From Arcobacter venerupis (GTDB lineage: Bacteria; Campylobacterota; Campylobacteria; Campylobacterales; Arcobacteraceae), in assembly GCF_013201665.1 (NCBI RefSeq), contig NZ_CP053840.1:620001-684000 (forward strand): 64,000 bases of DNA. The letters are read 5' to 3'. Made by a program: the position numbers and the translations under genes. The notes under the pieces are model-generated. The model was not told the origin of the DNA. It worked only from the letters and a program-made list of their open reading frames with translations, and searched no databases. The number at the start of each line of letters is the position of its first letter. Within the stretch, counting starts at the first letter, position 1. Below are positions 42,512-52,325 of the stretch, one piece after another.

Positions 42512-43504
42512 ATGGCGGAAGTTTCAAGTGTTACCTTTCATTATGTGTTAAAAGCTTTAGAGAAAACAACAAATATCTCTATCGAAAAAATGCTAAATGA
42601 AGTTGAGTTATCTTCTGATGTTTTATCAAAACATGATGGCAAAATAGATAGTAAAAAACTATCTTTTATTTTTAGATATTGTATGAAAGAATCAAATAAT
42701 CCAGCTTTAGCTTTGCATATAGGACAAGCTGTTTCTTACCAATCTTTGGGACTTTTAGGATATTTACTTTTAAATACAAATAGTTTAAAACAGATGATTG
42801 AAAAGTTTAATTATTATCAAAAAGTAATAAGTGGATATTTTAAATTTCAGTTTTTTGATGATGGGATTTATTATAAATTAGCAATCTATATAAATGAAAA
42901 CCCAATGATTCCAGTTCCAAGTTTTCATGCTCAAGTTCATTTATCTTCGATTGTTTCAATATTAACTCAGATTTTAGGGCAAAAAGTAACTCCTGAATTT
43001 ACATATTTTTCCCAAGAAGTTGATGAAAATCTAGTGGAATATCAGAAAATATTTGGAGATAATATCTTTTTTTCAAAAGGCGAAAATGCTATATTTTTTA
43101 AAATTGATAGATTAAATATTCCAGTGAAAAATCCAAACTTTTCAATGTTGGATTTTTTTGAAAATGAAGCAAAAAAAATTTTAGATGAATTAGAAATGCA
43201 ATCTTGGTATGCAAAAGTTGAAAAAGAGATTTTAAAAAACATAGGAGAAAAAGAAGTAACAATAGATTTAATCTCTTCAAATCTTGGAACAACTCCTCGG
43301 ACTCTACAAAATTATTTAAAAGCTGAATCAAAAACTTTTAGGGATGCTTTAGGGAAAATTAGACAAAAATTAGCTCAACATTATATAGAAAATACAAAAA
43401 TGGATTTAGGAACAATCTCTTTTCTATTGGGTTATAGCGAAGCTAGTTCATTTTTTAGAGCATATAAAAAGTGGAATAAAAAAACACCAAAACAAAGTAA
43501 ATAA
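42512..43504 (+). CDS. AraC-family transcriptional regulator
   Basis: The protein has 330 residues. The N-terminal 190 residues match the Arabinose_bd/OruR-type sensor of AraC regulators (ALHIGQAVSYQSLGLLGYLLLNTNSLKQMIEKF). The C-terminal part has two helix-turn-helix motifs (TIDLISSNLGTTPRTLQNYLKAES and GTISFLLGYSEASSFFRAYKKW) of the AraC type. Regulators with this sensor often control amine or fatty acid metabolism. It reads divergently from cowN across a 105-nt gap, but control of cowN is only a possibility. Confidence 0.9.
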   Translation: MAEVSSVTFHYVLKALEKTTNISIEKMLNEVELSSDVLSKHDGKIDSKKLSFIFRYCMKESNNPALALHIGQAVSYQSLGLLGYLLLNTNSLKQMIEKFNYYQKVISGYFKFQFFDDGIYYKLAIYINENPMIPVPSFHAQVHLSSIVSILTQILGQKVTPEFTYFSQEVDENLVEYQKIFGDNIFFSKGENAIFFKIDRLNIPVKNPNFSMLDFFENEAKKILDELEMQSWYAKVEKEILKNIGEKEVTIDLISSNLGTTPRTLQNYLKAESKTFRDALGKIRQKLAQHYIENTKMDLGTISFLLGYSEASSFFRAYKKWNKKTPKQSK

Positions 43505-43536
43505 AAAAGAGAAGAACTTAATCTATTCTCTTTTTT
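43503..43536. terminator. Bidirectional intrinsic terminator
   Basis: AAAAAAGAGAA and TTCTCTTTTTT form an 11-bp stem with a 12-nt loop, starting at the AraC-gene stop and facing the convergent hydrolase gene. The 130 nt after it hold no gene. Confidence 0.85.
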
Positions 43537-43663
43537 ATTAAAGGAAGGAGCCTGATGGCGTCTAAAATAATAGTTAATATTTATGGGATATTTATAATAA
43601 ATTCCTGTAAAATTTATTACGAATTTTTATTATAGAAAAAACAAGTGTGCAAAAAGAGGGTAG

Positions 43664-44665
43664 TTAAAATATCTCTAATTCACAAACAACCTGAGCATGG
43701 TCACTACTAAGAAGTGAGCCATTTTGATTCTTTTGTAAATGTTTATCTAAAACTTCATAAGAAGTTATCTTTCCTATATTATTTGCTCTATTTTTATCAA
43801 ATAAATTTGAAACAAAAATATAATCAAGGATATTCCCTTTTCCAGCAAAATAACTCGTTGGAGTTCTTTTTATCTCTTTTTGTTCTGGATGTGGATTATA
43901 AACTTTTTTTTCAAAAAAATAATAAGCATCAAGTAATAAATAATCATCTTTTTTCAAACTATCATCATGGTATCTTTGATTTGTTAATGCTTCAATAGTT
44001 ATTGAGAACTCTTTATCATTTAAGTCTGTCATCAAAACAGCAGGATTTGTTGTTCGTTTAATATCACTAAAAATCGAGCTTGCTTCACAAAGTCTTTGTT
44101 TTAATGACAAAGAATAGTTATCTTTTAAAGATTTTTTAACTTTTTCTTTTTTTTCAGTTAATGTTGATTTTTTTGTAAAAACATATTCAAATTCATTATC
44201 TCTATTTGATTTTAGATGGCAAACATATACATCTAAATCTTTTTGATTTGGCAATGCAATAGTCGCTTTTATTGGAGCTCTTGCGAATTTAAAAAAACCA
44301 TCTAAATGGTGTTTTTTAAGTGCAGTAAAATCTATTTCAATTCTTTTTAGATTTTTAATTGGATATTTTGAAGCAAGACCTACAATTGTACTTGTAAAAA
44401 CTTTATCATTTTTTTTATCACTTTTAGGACTATCAATTGTTTTAAAATATTTAAATCCTAGTTCAGCAAGTAAAGCTTTTAAAGCTTTTTTTGAGAAAAC
44501 CTCTTGGAAACCAATAATATCGCAGTTCATTTCAGTGATTTGATTTTTTATCCAAGCTGTTTTTTCTTCCCATTGCTCAATATTGAATTTTTCTTTTTTT
44601 GTATACCACGAATATGGTGGTTCAACAAATTGAAAAAGGTTAAATGTTCCTACTCTTATTTTCAT
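43664..44665 (-). CDS. Endonuclease/exonuclease/phosphatase family protein
   Basis: The protein has 333 residues. EEP signatures are GTFNLFQF at the N-terminus, CDIIGFQEVFS with the metal-binding Glu, CHLKSNR, MTDLNDKE and the terminal SSDHAQVVCEL with the catalytic Asp-His pair. There is no signal peptide, so it acts in the cytosol. Substrates of this fold range from DNA to phospholipids and nucleotide second messengers, and none can be chosen here. It lies 5 nt downstream of the diguanylate cyclase gene on the same strand and is surely cotranscribed. Confidence 0.85.
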   Translation of the reverse strand: MKIRVGTFNLFQFVEPPYSWYTKKEKFNIEQWEEKTAWIKNQITEMNCDIIGFQEVFSKKALKALLAELGFKYFKTIDSPKSDKKNDKVFTSTIVGLASKYPIKNLKRIEIDFTALKKHHLDGFFKFARAPIKATIALPNQKDLDVYVCHLKSNRDNEFEYVFTKKSTLTEKKEKVKKSLKDNYSLSLKQRLCEASSIFSDIKRTTNPAVLMTDLNDKEFSITIEALTNQRYHDDSLKKDDYLLLDAYYFFEKKVYNPHPEQKEIKRTPTSYFAGKGNILDYIFVSNLFDKNRANNIGKITSYEVLDKHLQKNQNGSLLSSDHAQVVCELEIF

Positions 44666-44670
44666 GTTTT

Positions 44671-46779
44671 TTAAAGTATAAAAATACTATTTCTCCCTAA
44701 TTTTTTAGCTTCATATAAACAATCATCAGCCTCTTTATAAAGTAAATCACTATTTGTTATTTCATCTTTTTCTTTTGAGACAATACCAATTGAAATAGTT
44801 ACAAATTTAGATACTTCATTCGCTTTATGTTCAATTTTTAGATTTTCTATTTCATCTTTTATTAAATGTGCGAATTCCATTACTTTTTCTTTATTTAAAG
44901 TAGTAATAATTCCAAACTCTTCCCCACCTAATCTAAAAGCAAAATCACTTCCTCTTAAAGTTCTTTTTTTAAATACTGAAGCTACTTTTTCTAAAACTAC
45001 ATCTCCTTGTTGATGTCCATATGTATCATTGTATTGTTTAAAATAATCAATATCTATAACTAAAAATGAAAAATAGTGATTTTCCCTTTTTGCTCTATTA
45101 ATCTCTTCTTCAATTTTTATATTAAAAAATCTTCTATTATAAAGATTAGTTAATTCATCTGTAATGGATAATTGTTCAATATGTTTTTTATCTGTAATAT
45201 TAGTTCTAATTGCTGTAAAACCAATAAATTCATTGTTTCTAAAAAGAGGTTTTATTATTGCATATATCCAATAATCTTTTCCATTTTTATTTCTATTATG
45301 AATTTCACCTTCCCAGATTTGACCACTAAGTAATCTATCCCACATATCTTCATAAAATTTATCTGGTGTATCAGGGTGCCTTACAACTTTATGAGTTTTC
45401 CCTATAAGTTCTTCTTTTGTATAGCCTGAAATTTTACAAAAAGCTTCGCTTACATCTACAATATATCCATCTTTATCTGTAGTAGAAATAATTATATTTT
45501 CATTGATTAATTGTATATGATCTTGTAATCTTTTTTCTGTTTCATTTTTATTCTCAAGAGTAATATTTAACTTATTTGCCAATGAAATAAACTCTTTATA
45601 TGTTAAATTTTTAGTATCAATTGTTTTATTTTCTCTTGAAGCTTTATCAAAAGATGAAATAAGATAAAGTACATTTAAATTTATAAATTTTGATATTCTT
45701 TTTGATGTTAAATATAAAGCTATAACCATAAGAATAAACATAATAAAAATATAAATAAATTGGTCATTAATAGATTTTTTAAAAATATTTTCGATATTTT
45801 CTAACTCATTATTGATTTCATCTAAATAAATTCCACAACCAACAATCCAACCATATTTTTCATATTTTTTAACAAAAGAGATTTTATCGTACTCTTTTGT
45901 TGAATTTATTTTTTTGAACTTATAAAAAATAAATTCACCTTCAGGATTTTTAACAGCTTCAACTTGTTGAGAATATAAATTTTTATTAGGGTGAATCATA
46001 GCAGGTTCGTTTCTTTTTCCATCAAAAACCAAACTATATCCATCTGTAGAATTAACAAAAAGATAATTGTCTTCATTAAATCTAATACTTGCAATTAAAT
46101 CTAAAATTTCATTTTGAGCTAAACTTTTAATGTCATCAGTATATTCACCCATCCCAATATGTAAATTATATGGTTCAAATAATTTTACAAAAGATATTTT
46201 AGTATATTGTTTATTATCAGTATTATTAGGTCTTACGAAACTATTTGTTAAAAAACCTTCTTTATTTTCAATTGCAATTTTTGCTTGTTCTTGAATAAAT
46301 AAATTGTTATTTCCATCTTTTAAATTCCAAATATCATTGTATTTATCAAGTAGAATTTTTTTATTAAAAAGAATTGCTTGACCTTTATTACTGTTTATGA
46401 AAAAGTAAGTTTTATCATTCTCATAACTTAAATTATTCAAAGTTCTTGCTATTAATAGTTCTATATCTTCTTTACTTTTTGAATTCTTATTTTCATCATA
46501 AATAGTCATTGCTATGTTATGTGCTTGAGTTACTCTTTCTTTGATTTTTTCTTTTATAGAATTAGTTAATATAATCTCTTTTTGGTCTATTAGATTCTCT
46601 ATACTAATAACTTCTCTTTTTATCTGCTCTTTCTTTGATTTTATAAATTCAGTTTTTATAAAAATTTTATCTTCTTTAAATTTTTTGTATTGAAAAGTGA
46701 TAGATATCATAAATGACAAAAAAAGTGTAGTAAATGCTATTGCAATGATGATTCTTATTATAAAATTTGATAACTTCAA
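44671..46779 (-). CDS. Membrane diguanylate cyclase with tandem Cache and PAS domains
   Basis: The protein has 702 residues. A first membrane helix (about 9-29) is followed by a periplasmic region with two Cache folds (TYFFINSNKGQAILFN and NYLFVNSTDGYSLVF; each ends in a GMGEYTDD or GCGIYLDE turn), then a second helix (about 338-358). A PAS domain (about 425-535) comes next, and the C-terminal GGDEF domain has TDELTNLYNRRFF and RLGGEEFG. No RxxD inhibitory site is evident upstream of GGEEF. It makes cyclic di-GMP in response to a small extracellular ligand. EEP-hydrolase gene follows directly. Confidence 0.92.
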   Translation of the reverse strand: MKLSNFIIRIIIAIAFTTLFLSFMISITFQYKKFKEDKIFIKTEFIKSKKEQIKREVISIENLIDQKEIILTNSIKEKIKERVTQAHNIAMTIYDENKNSKSKEDIELLIARTLNNLSYENDKTYFFINSNKGQAILFNKKILLDKYNDIWNLKDGNNNLFIQEQAKIAIENKEGFLTNSFVRPNNTDNKQYTKISFVKLFEPYNLHIGMGEYTDDIKSLAQNEILDLIASIRFNEDNYLFVNSTDGYSLVFDGKRNEPAMIHPNKNLYSQQVEAVKNPEGEFIFYKFKKINSTKEYDKISFVKKYEKYGWIVGCGIYLDEINNELENIENIFKKSINDQFIYIFIMFILMVIALYLTSKRISKFINLNVLYLISSFDKASRENKTIDTKNLTYKEFISLANKLNITLENKNETEKRLQDHIQLINENIIISTTDKDGYIVDVSEAFCKISGYTKEELIGKTHKVVRHPDTPDKFYEDMWDRLLSGQIWEGEIHNRNKNGKDYWIYAIIKPLFRNNEFIGFTAIRTNITDKKHIEQLSITDELTNLYNRRFFNIKIEEEINRAKRENHYFSFLVIDIDYFKQYNDTYGHQQGDVVLEKVASVFKKRTLRGSDFAFRLGGEEFGIITTLNKEKVMEFAHLIKDEIENLKIEHKANEVSKFVTISIGIVSKEKDEITNSDLLYKEADDCLYEAKKLGRNSIFIL

Positions 46780-46921
46780 TTTGAATTCTTTTCCCTATAG
46801 TATTAGGTTAGTATATCTAAAAATTGGAGTTCTTTATATTAAGGTTTCATTAATATTCAATTCATAAATTGTTAAAACCACCATGTCATAATTTCACATA
46901 TCAAAAATAAAAGGATTTAAA

Positions 46922-47398
46922 ATGACAAGAAAAAATAAACTAATATCTGGATTAATAATAAGTGTAATACTAGGAAGTAGTTTATATGCTACTGCTGACA
47001 TGGATAAAAGAGGTGATGATAAACCAAAAGGTGATTTTAAATGTATGATGAAAAAAGACAATATGCATAAAATGAATGCTCAAAGAGGTGGAATGTTTCA
47101 TATGTTTGATGAATTAAGTTTAACAGCAGAACAAAAAACTAAGTTAGAACAAATTATACAAGATAGTAGAAAAAATATGAAATCTGAAGATGAAGCTTTC
47201 ACTAAAGATGGCTTTGATAAAGCAAAGTATATTCAAATTATGTCTGAAAAAAGAGATAATATGTTAAAATCTCAAGCAGAAGTAATTGAAAAATCTTATG
47301 CTGTTTTAACAGCTAAACAAAAAGAACAATTAAAAGTTTTAATGGATTTGAGAAAAGAAAAAATGCAACAAAGAATCCAAGATAGAATAAAAGGGTAA
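46922..47398 (+). CDS. Spy/CpxP-like periplasmic protein
   Basis: The protein has 158 residues. It has a signal peptide (ends LYATA), a Met/His/Lys-rich segment (CMMKKDNMHKMNAQRGG) and two LTxxQ repeats (LSLTAEQKTKLEQII and LTAKQKEQLKVLM) that mark Spy/CpxP chaperones. Met/His content points to copper or other metal stress. It is followed 3 nt later by a response regulator and a kinase, as cpxP lies beside cpxRA, so it may be both a target and a feedback partner. Confidence 0.82.
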   Translation: MTRKNKLISGLIISVILGSSLYATADMDKRGDDKPKGDFKCMMKKDNMHKMNAQRGGMFHMFDELSLTAEQKTKLEQIIQDSRKNMKSEDEAFTKDGFDKAKYIQIMSEKRDNMLKSQAEVIEKSYAVLTAKQKEQLKVLMDLRKEKMQQRIQDRIKG

Positions 47399-47401
47399 AT
47401 T

Positions 47402-48082
47402 TTGATTAAAATTGCAATGATTGAAGATGATTTAGAATTAGCTGAAGTTCTAACACAATATTTAAAGCAATTTAATATGGAAGTTACCAATTATGAAGAG
47501 CCATTTTTGGCTCTTTCATCTTTAAGAATGAATAAATATGACCTTATAATTTTAGATTTAACACTTCCTGGAATGGATGGATTAGATGTTTGTAAAGAGA
47601 TTGTTAAAAATTTTAATATTCCAATAATTATTTCAAGTGCAAGAAGTGATATAACTGATAAAGTTACAGCTTTACAACTTGGAGCGGATGATTATTTACC
47701 AAAACCTTATGACCCTAGAGAACTTGAAATACGAATTAAAACAATTTTACGAAGATTTAATCACTCAAATATTCAAGAAGATGAACCTATAAATAAAATT
47801 TTTTCTTTAAATACTGAAAAAAAAGAGATTACAAAAAATGGTAAATATATTAAATTAACAGCAGCAGAATTTGAAGTATTATCTCTTCTATTAAAAAGAG
47901 AAGGTTTTATTATTTCAAGGGAAGATATTTTTGATAATTCAGATATATTAAACCAAGATTATGAAAGTTCAGGTTCACTTGCAGTTATTATAAACAGAAT
48001 AAGACATAAAATTGAAGAAAATCCAAAAGAACCACAATATTTACACACAATTAGAGGGATGGGATATAAATTTATACAATGA
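47402..48082 (+). CDS. OmpR-family response regulator
   Basis: The protein has 226 residues. Receiver domain: acidic pair in MIEDDLELAEV, phosphoacceptor Asp in LIILDLTLPGMDG (about residue 53), Lys in YLPKPYDPRE. C-terminal winged helix: LTAAEFEVLSLLLKREGFIISREDI and INRIRHKIEENPKEPQYLHTIRGMGYKF. The start is TTG at 47402 after AAGGG. ATGA overlap with the kinase. Probably CpxR-like envelope or metal stress control, inferred from the Spy-like gene upstream. Confidence 0.92.
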   Translation: MIKIAMIEDDLELAEVLTQYLKQFNMEVTNYEEPFLALSSLRMNKYDLIILDLTLPGMDGLDVCKEIVKNFNIPIIISSARSDITDKVTALQLGADDYLPKPYDPRELEIRIKTILRRFNHSNIQEDEPINKIFSLNTEKKEITKNGKYIKLTAAEFEVLSLLLKREGFIISREDIFDNSDILNQDYESSGSLAVIINRIRHKIEENPKEPQYLHTIRGMGYKFIQ

Positions 48083-49329
48083 ATAGACAATCAATATTTT
48101 TTACAATAGGCGTAAGTTTTATAATATCAATGCTTTTAGTAGTAATTAGTTTTTTAATCTTAATTACCCATGATTATAGAATGAAAGAAGGACAATTGCT
48201 AGATAAGTATGTTCCAGTTATGAAAATGGTTAATAGACAAGAAAAAGCAAATTTCGATCAAGATTTTTTAAAAAATTTAGAGGAAATAAAGTATAAACTA
48301 TTCATAAATATGGCTGAAATAAATGCTATAACGTATAATCCAAAAACAAAAATATTATTTGAAAAGGTTAATCCAAAACATGAAGATATTTTTAGAATTT
48401 TAACTTTAAATGATAAAAATTATATTTACATGAAAAAAAGAGGAGAAACTATTTTAATAGCAGATGACAATACAACAAATAGTAATAGTCATATTTATAT
48501 TATTTTAGTTTTTACAATTTTATTAATTACAATCATTTTAGTTTATTTAATTACTTTGCGAAAGTTAATGCCTTTAAAAATTTTAAAAGATAAAGTTAAA
48601 ACTTTAGGTGATGAAAATTTTGATTTTGAATGTTGTAATTTAAAAGGAAAAGATGAAGTTTCACTTCTAGCGCAAGAGTTTAAAAAATCAGCAGAAAAAT
48701 TAAAAAGTTTAAAAGAAGCTAGAAATATATTTATTAGAAATATTATGCATGAGCTAAAAACTCCAATTACAAAAGGAAAATTTTTAACTCAATTAGAACA
48801 AAATGAACAAAATAATGAGAAACTAAAATCAGTATTTAATAGACTGGAATCTTTAATAAATGAGTTTGCTTCAATTGAAGAGCTAATTTCTTCAAATAAA
48901 AATATAGAAAAAAAGTTTTATTATTTAGATGATATTATTGATAATGCAAAAGATATTTTGATGATTGAAGATGAACATGTTATTTCAAAATATGAGAATA
49001 AAAAATTAGAAATAAATTTTAAACTATTTTCAATCGCTGTTAAGAATTTAATTGATAATGCAGTTAAATATTCACCAAATAAAGAGGTTCTTATAAAAAC
49101 AGAAGAACAAAATATAATATTCGAAAATAGTGGAGATGAACTAAAATATCCTTTAGAAAACTATTTTGAACCATTTTTCTCAAATGAAGATAAACAAAAA
49201 AACTCTTTTGGTTTAGGATTGTATATAATTAGTAATATTTTAAAAGCAAATAACTATACTTTAGAATACGAATTTGAAGATGGAATAAATAGATTTACAT
49301 GCAAAAAGGATGAACCATCTACGATATAG
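48079..49329 (+). CDS. Membrane sensor histidine kinase
   Basis: The protein has 416 residues. It has two membrane helices (about 8-30 and 137-158) with a short periplasmic loop, then a HAMP-like segment. The H-box is FIRNIMHELKTPITKGKF, and an N-box is in KNLIDNAVKYSPN. The ATPase G-boxes are abbreviated: IFENSGDEL replaces the DxGxG loop, and SFGLGLYIISNIL is present. It partners the regulator just upstream by ATGA overlap. The last 13 nt overlap the probable start of the next gene. Confidence 0.9.
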   Translation: MNRQSIFFTIGVSFIISMLLVVISFLILITHDYRMKEGQLLDKYVPVMKMVNRQEKANFDQDFLKNLEEIKYKLFINMAEINAITYNPKTKILFEKVNPKHEDIFRILTLNDKNYIYMKKRGETILIADDNTTNSNSHIYIILVFTILLITIILVYLITLRKLMPLKILKDKVKTLGDENFDFECCNLKGKDEVSLLAQEFKKSAEKLKSLKEARNIFIRNIMHELKTPITKGKFLTQLEQNEQNNEKLKSVFNRLESLINEFASIEELISSNKNIEKKFYYLDDIIDNAKDILMIEDEHVISKYENKKLEINFKLFSIAVKNLIDNAVKYSPNKEVLIKTEEQNIIFENSGDELKYPLENYFEPFFSNEDKQKNSFGLGLYIISNILKANNYTLEYEFEDGINRFTCKKDEPSTI

Positions 49330-50462
49330 CAATTATTGGAGCAGGAGCTAGCGCTTTGATGTTAGCTTCAAATTTAGATAAAAAAAAATATAAAAATATT
49401 TGCCTTATTGATACAAATGCAAAAATTGGCTCAAAGATAAAAGTTTCTGGTGGAGCAAAATGTAATATCACAAATGAGCTTGTAACTTCTAATAATTATT
49501 TAGGAGATAGGGAGTTTGTAAAAGAACTTTTGAAAAATTTTTCAAAAGATGATTTATTGGCTTTTTTAAATAAAAATGGTGTAACTCCTAAAATAAATCC
49601 CAAAATTGTAAAAGGAACATACTTCTGTAACACTAGCCAAGATGTTATAGATATGTTTACAAAAATAACGACTCACGTAAAAAAATATCTAAATACTACT
49701 GTTTTAGACCTAGATTTTGATAAACATTTTAAAATTAAAACAGATTCAAAATTGATAGAAGCAAAAAAGGTTGTAATTGCAAGTGGTGGACTCTCTTATA
49801 GTATGTTAGGTGCTTCTTCAATAGCCTTTGATATAGCAAAAAAGTTTGGACACTCAATTATAAAACTTGAACCTGCACTTGTAGGTTTTACAGTACAAAA
49901 AGAGCAGTTTTGGTTTAAAAATCTTGCTGGAATTTCAATGCCTGTTTTTACTTTTGTTGATGATAAAAGAATTGAGGGATCGTTATTATTTGCTCACAAA
50001 GGTTGTTCAGGGCCTGTTATATTAACAAGTTCTCTTTATTGGAAAAAAGGAAAAATGGCAATTGATTTTTTACCTAAACAAAAATTAGAGAGTTTTTTAC
50101 ATGGAAATAAAATTATATCTTCAGCACTACCACTTCCAAAAAGATTTATTCAAGAATTTTTATTAAGTGTTGAATTAGAAGATAAAAGTGTTTCCAAATT
50201 AACAAATGATGAAAAAACAAAATTATTATTATTAAAAAATTATGAATTTTCACCAGCTGGTAATTTTGGTTATACAAAAGCAGAAGTTACCAAAGGTGGA
50301 ATAAATACAGATGAAATAAATCATAGTAGTTTTGAAAGTTTAAAATTAAAGGATTTGTACTTTATTGGGGAGTGTTTAGATATTACAGGAGAACTTGGAG
50401 GATTTAATTTTCAAATAGCTTTTAGTGAGGGTATGATTTGTGCAAGGGAACTAAATAAATAA
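49317..50462 (+). CDS. FAD-dependent oxidoreductase of the YhiN/HI0933 family, non-standard start
   Basis: Family members begin with a Rossmann GxGxxG at the very N-terminus. The frame encodes YDIAIIGAGASALMLASNL from 49320 on, but it has no ATG, GTG or TTG upstream of the motif (a TGA lies at 49311). A Shine-Dalgarno AAGGA ends six nt before an ATC at 49317, so initiation there is proposed; a one-base error near 49310-49316 would instead give an ATG start. If translation began at the TTG at 49356 the FAD site would be lost. The rest is typical: VSGGAKCNITN, VIASGGLSYSMLGASS, GECLDITGELGGFNFQIAFSEG. Confidence 0.8.
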   Translation: MYDIAIIGAGASALMLASNLDKKKYKNICLIDTNAKIGSKIKVSGGAKCNITNELVTSNNYLGDREFVKELLKNFSKDDLLAFLNKNGVTPKINPKIVKGTYFCNTSQDVIDMFTKITTHVKKYLNTTVLDLDFDKHFKIKTDSKLIEAKKVVIASGGLSYSMLGASSIAFDIAKKFGHSIIKLEPALVGFTVQKEQFWFKNLAGISMPVFTFVDDKRIEGSLLFAHKGCSGPVILTSSLYWKKGKMAIDFLPKQKLESFLHGNKIISSALPLPKRFIQEFLLSVELEDKSVSKLTNDEKTKLLLLKNYEFSPAGNFGYTKAEVTKGGINTDEINHSSFESLKLKDLYFIGECLDITGELGGFNFQIAFSEGMICARELNK

Positions 50463-50538
50463 AAAATTATTTATAAGTAATTTATTTAGTTTTTGATATT
50501 ATCCAAACTAAAGTAGAACTTATTAAAAAAGGTTATAA

Positions 50539-51942
50539 ATGTTTTTTGGAAATAAGAATTTAGAAGAAAAAGTTGTTTTTTTAGATAAACAAATTGAAGA
50601 GTTGAAACGTGAACTTCTTTTAAAAGATAAAGAAAAAGAAGAGATGAAAGCAAACTTTTCTACACAATTAGAAAATATAACTACTTTAAATGAAAAAAAG
50701 TTTGAACTTTTTAAACAAATTGCTAGTCATTCTCAAGAAGAAGGTTTAGTTGTTTTTGATGATAAAAATAAACTATTTTTTTCAAATAATCTTGCTAGTT
50801 CAAATATAAAAGATTATTCTGTTGTTTTAAATGCAGTCTTAGAAAATAATAATCGTTTAATTTTAGAAGATTGTGAAGCTAATATTGAAGTAAAAAGATA
50901 TGAAAATTATAAAATTGTTTCATTAAGAAGAACTTCAATCCATGACAATAAAAATGGTGGACTATTAGATAGACACAATAAAAATATGACTAAATCTTTA
51001 GATAATACACAAAAAACATATTTAGCCTTGCTTGAAGAACTACAAGGGATGTCAAAAGAGTCAAAAGAGACTGCAGTGGGCTCAACACAAGGTTTAGATT
51101 TAATTAATGAAATAGTAAGCGATACAAATAATTTACACAATGAAATAGAAATAGAGAATGATGTTGTAAATTCATTAGTTTCAAAAAGTAAAGATATTGC
51201 ACAAGTTATTAATATAATTCAAGAAATTGCATTCCAAACAAATATCCTTTCTTTAAATGCAGCGGTTGAAGCAGCAACTGCTGGAGAAGCAGGGCGAGGA
51301 TTTGCAGTTGTTGCAGCAGAAGTTCGAAACTTAGCAAATAGAAGTGCTGACGCAGCAAAACAAATCAAAGATGTTGTTACTTCAATCCAAAATGAAACAG
51401 GAAAAATCAAAAATAGTTCAGACTCAGTATCAACAGTTGTGAATGAAACAAAATCAAGAATTGATATTTTAAGTAAGTTAATGAATACTTTCCAAAAAAA
51501 TTCAAATAGATCAGTTTATGAAGTTGAGAGTATTTCAAATAAAATATTTATAAATCTAGCAAAACTTGACCATGTTATTTATAAAAATAATCTATATCAA
51601 TTAATCTTTGGTGGAGAGCATAATTTTAATGCAGTTGATCACCATAATTGTAGACTTGGTAAATGGTATGATACGGGACTAGGAAAAGAGCAATTTAGTT
51701 TGGTTCCCTCTTATAAAGGTCTAGAAAAACATCACCATATAGTTCACCATGAAGCAAATTTATTAGCAAAAGAGTGTTCAGGACATAGTGTTTCTTGTTC
51801 TAAACAATTAATTGAAGATAAAATTGAATTAGTTGAAAATGGAAGTGAGCAAGTATTTATCTACCTTGATAGAATTTTAGAAGAAAAAAATGAAGTAATA
51901 ATGAAAGAAGCTGCACATAAATTATTTGGGGAAGGAAAATAA
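50539..51942 (+). CDS. Cytosolic chemoreceptor with zinc-binding CZB domain
   Basis: The protein has 467 residues with no membrane helices. An N-terminal coiled coil (about 1-60) is followed by a small PAS-like region, then the MCP signalling hairpin with [40 protein letters not shown]. The C-terminal CZB domain (about 335-420) has [23 protein letters not shown] and [15 protein letters not shown]. Its His/Cys residues bind zinc and can sense zinc or hypochlorite. It leads a cluster of receiver and two kinases (2-4 nt gaps), so it may signal outside or beside the main chemotaxis array. Confidence 0.92.
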   Translation: MFFGNKNLEEKVVFLDKQIEELKRELLLKDKEKEEMKANFSTQLENITTLNEKKFELFKQIASHSQEEGLVVFDDKNKLFFSNNLASSNIKDYSVVLNAVLENNNRLILEDCEANIEVKRYENYKIVSLRRTSIHDNKNGGLLDRHNKNMTKSLDNTQKTYLALLEELQGMSKESKETAVGSTQGLDLINEIVSDTNNLHNEIEIENDVVNSLVSKSKDIAQVINIIQEIAFQTNILSLNAAVEAATAGEAGRGFAVVAAEVRNLANRSADAAKQIKDVVTSIQNETGKIKNSSDSVSTVVNETKSRIDILSKLMNTFQKNSNRSVYEVESISNKIFINLAKLDHVIYKNNLYQLIFGGEHNFNAVDHHNCRLGKWYDTGLGKEQFSLVPSYKGLEKHHHIVHHEANLLAKECSGHSVSCSKQLIEDKIELVENGSEQVFIYLDRILEEKNEVIMKEAAHKLFGEGK

Positions 51943-51943
51943 G

Positions 51944-52321
51944 ATGAATAATGAAAAATACTCTATTGTAATCGTAGATGATGAAACAGAAATTTTGAAT
52001 GTTTTAAGTAGATTTTTAACTAGAAATGCAAACTTTTCAGTTTCTACATATTCTAATCCAATAACTGCATTAAGTAGTATTGGAAATGCAAAAGTTGATT
52101 TAGTTCTCTTAGATATTATGATGCCTCAAATGAATGGATTAGAAGTTTTAGAAAAAATCAAAGTTAATAATCCTGAGCAAAAAGTTATTATGATGACAGC
52201 TTATTCAACTTTAGATAAAGTTCTGAAGTCTCATAAAGAGGGTGCTACAAATTATGTTATGAAACCTTTTGATTCTTTACAAGCTTTAGAAAAGAAGATA
52301 ATAGAAGTTTTGAAGTCATAA
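51944..52321 (+). CDS. Single-domain response regulator (CheY-like)
   Basis: The protein has 125 residues. The ATG at 51944 directly follows the chemoreceptor stop with GGGGAAGGAAAA before it; a TTG 18 nt upstream is rejected as it precedes that site. Visible sites are IVDDETEIL, LLDIMMPQMNG with the acceptor Asp, MMTAYST and MKPFDS. No output domain. It probably relays between the kinases downstream and the chemoreceptor. Confidence 0.9.
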   Translation: MNNEKYSIVIVDDETEILNVLSRFLTRNANFSVSTYSNPITALSSIGNAKVDLVLLDIMMPQMNGLEVLEKIKVNNPEQKVIMMTAYSTLDKVLKSHKEGATNYVMKPFDSLQALEKKIIEVLKS

Positions 52322-52325
52322 ATTA

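Noticed and set aside
46865-46900. TGTTAAA and TGTCATA upstream of the Spy-like gene as a Pho box
   Set aside because: The step is about 14 nt, unlike the fixed 11 nt of the four accepted boxes.
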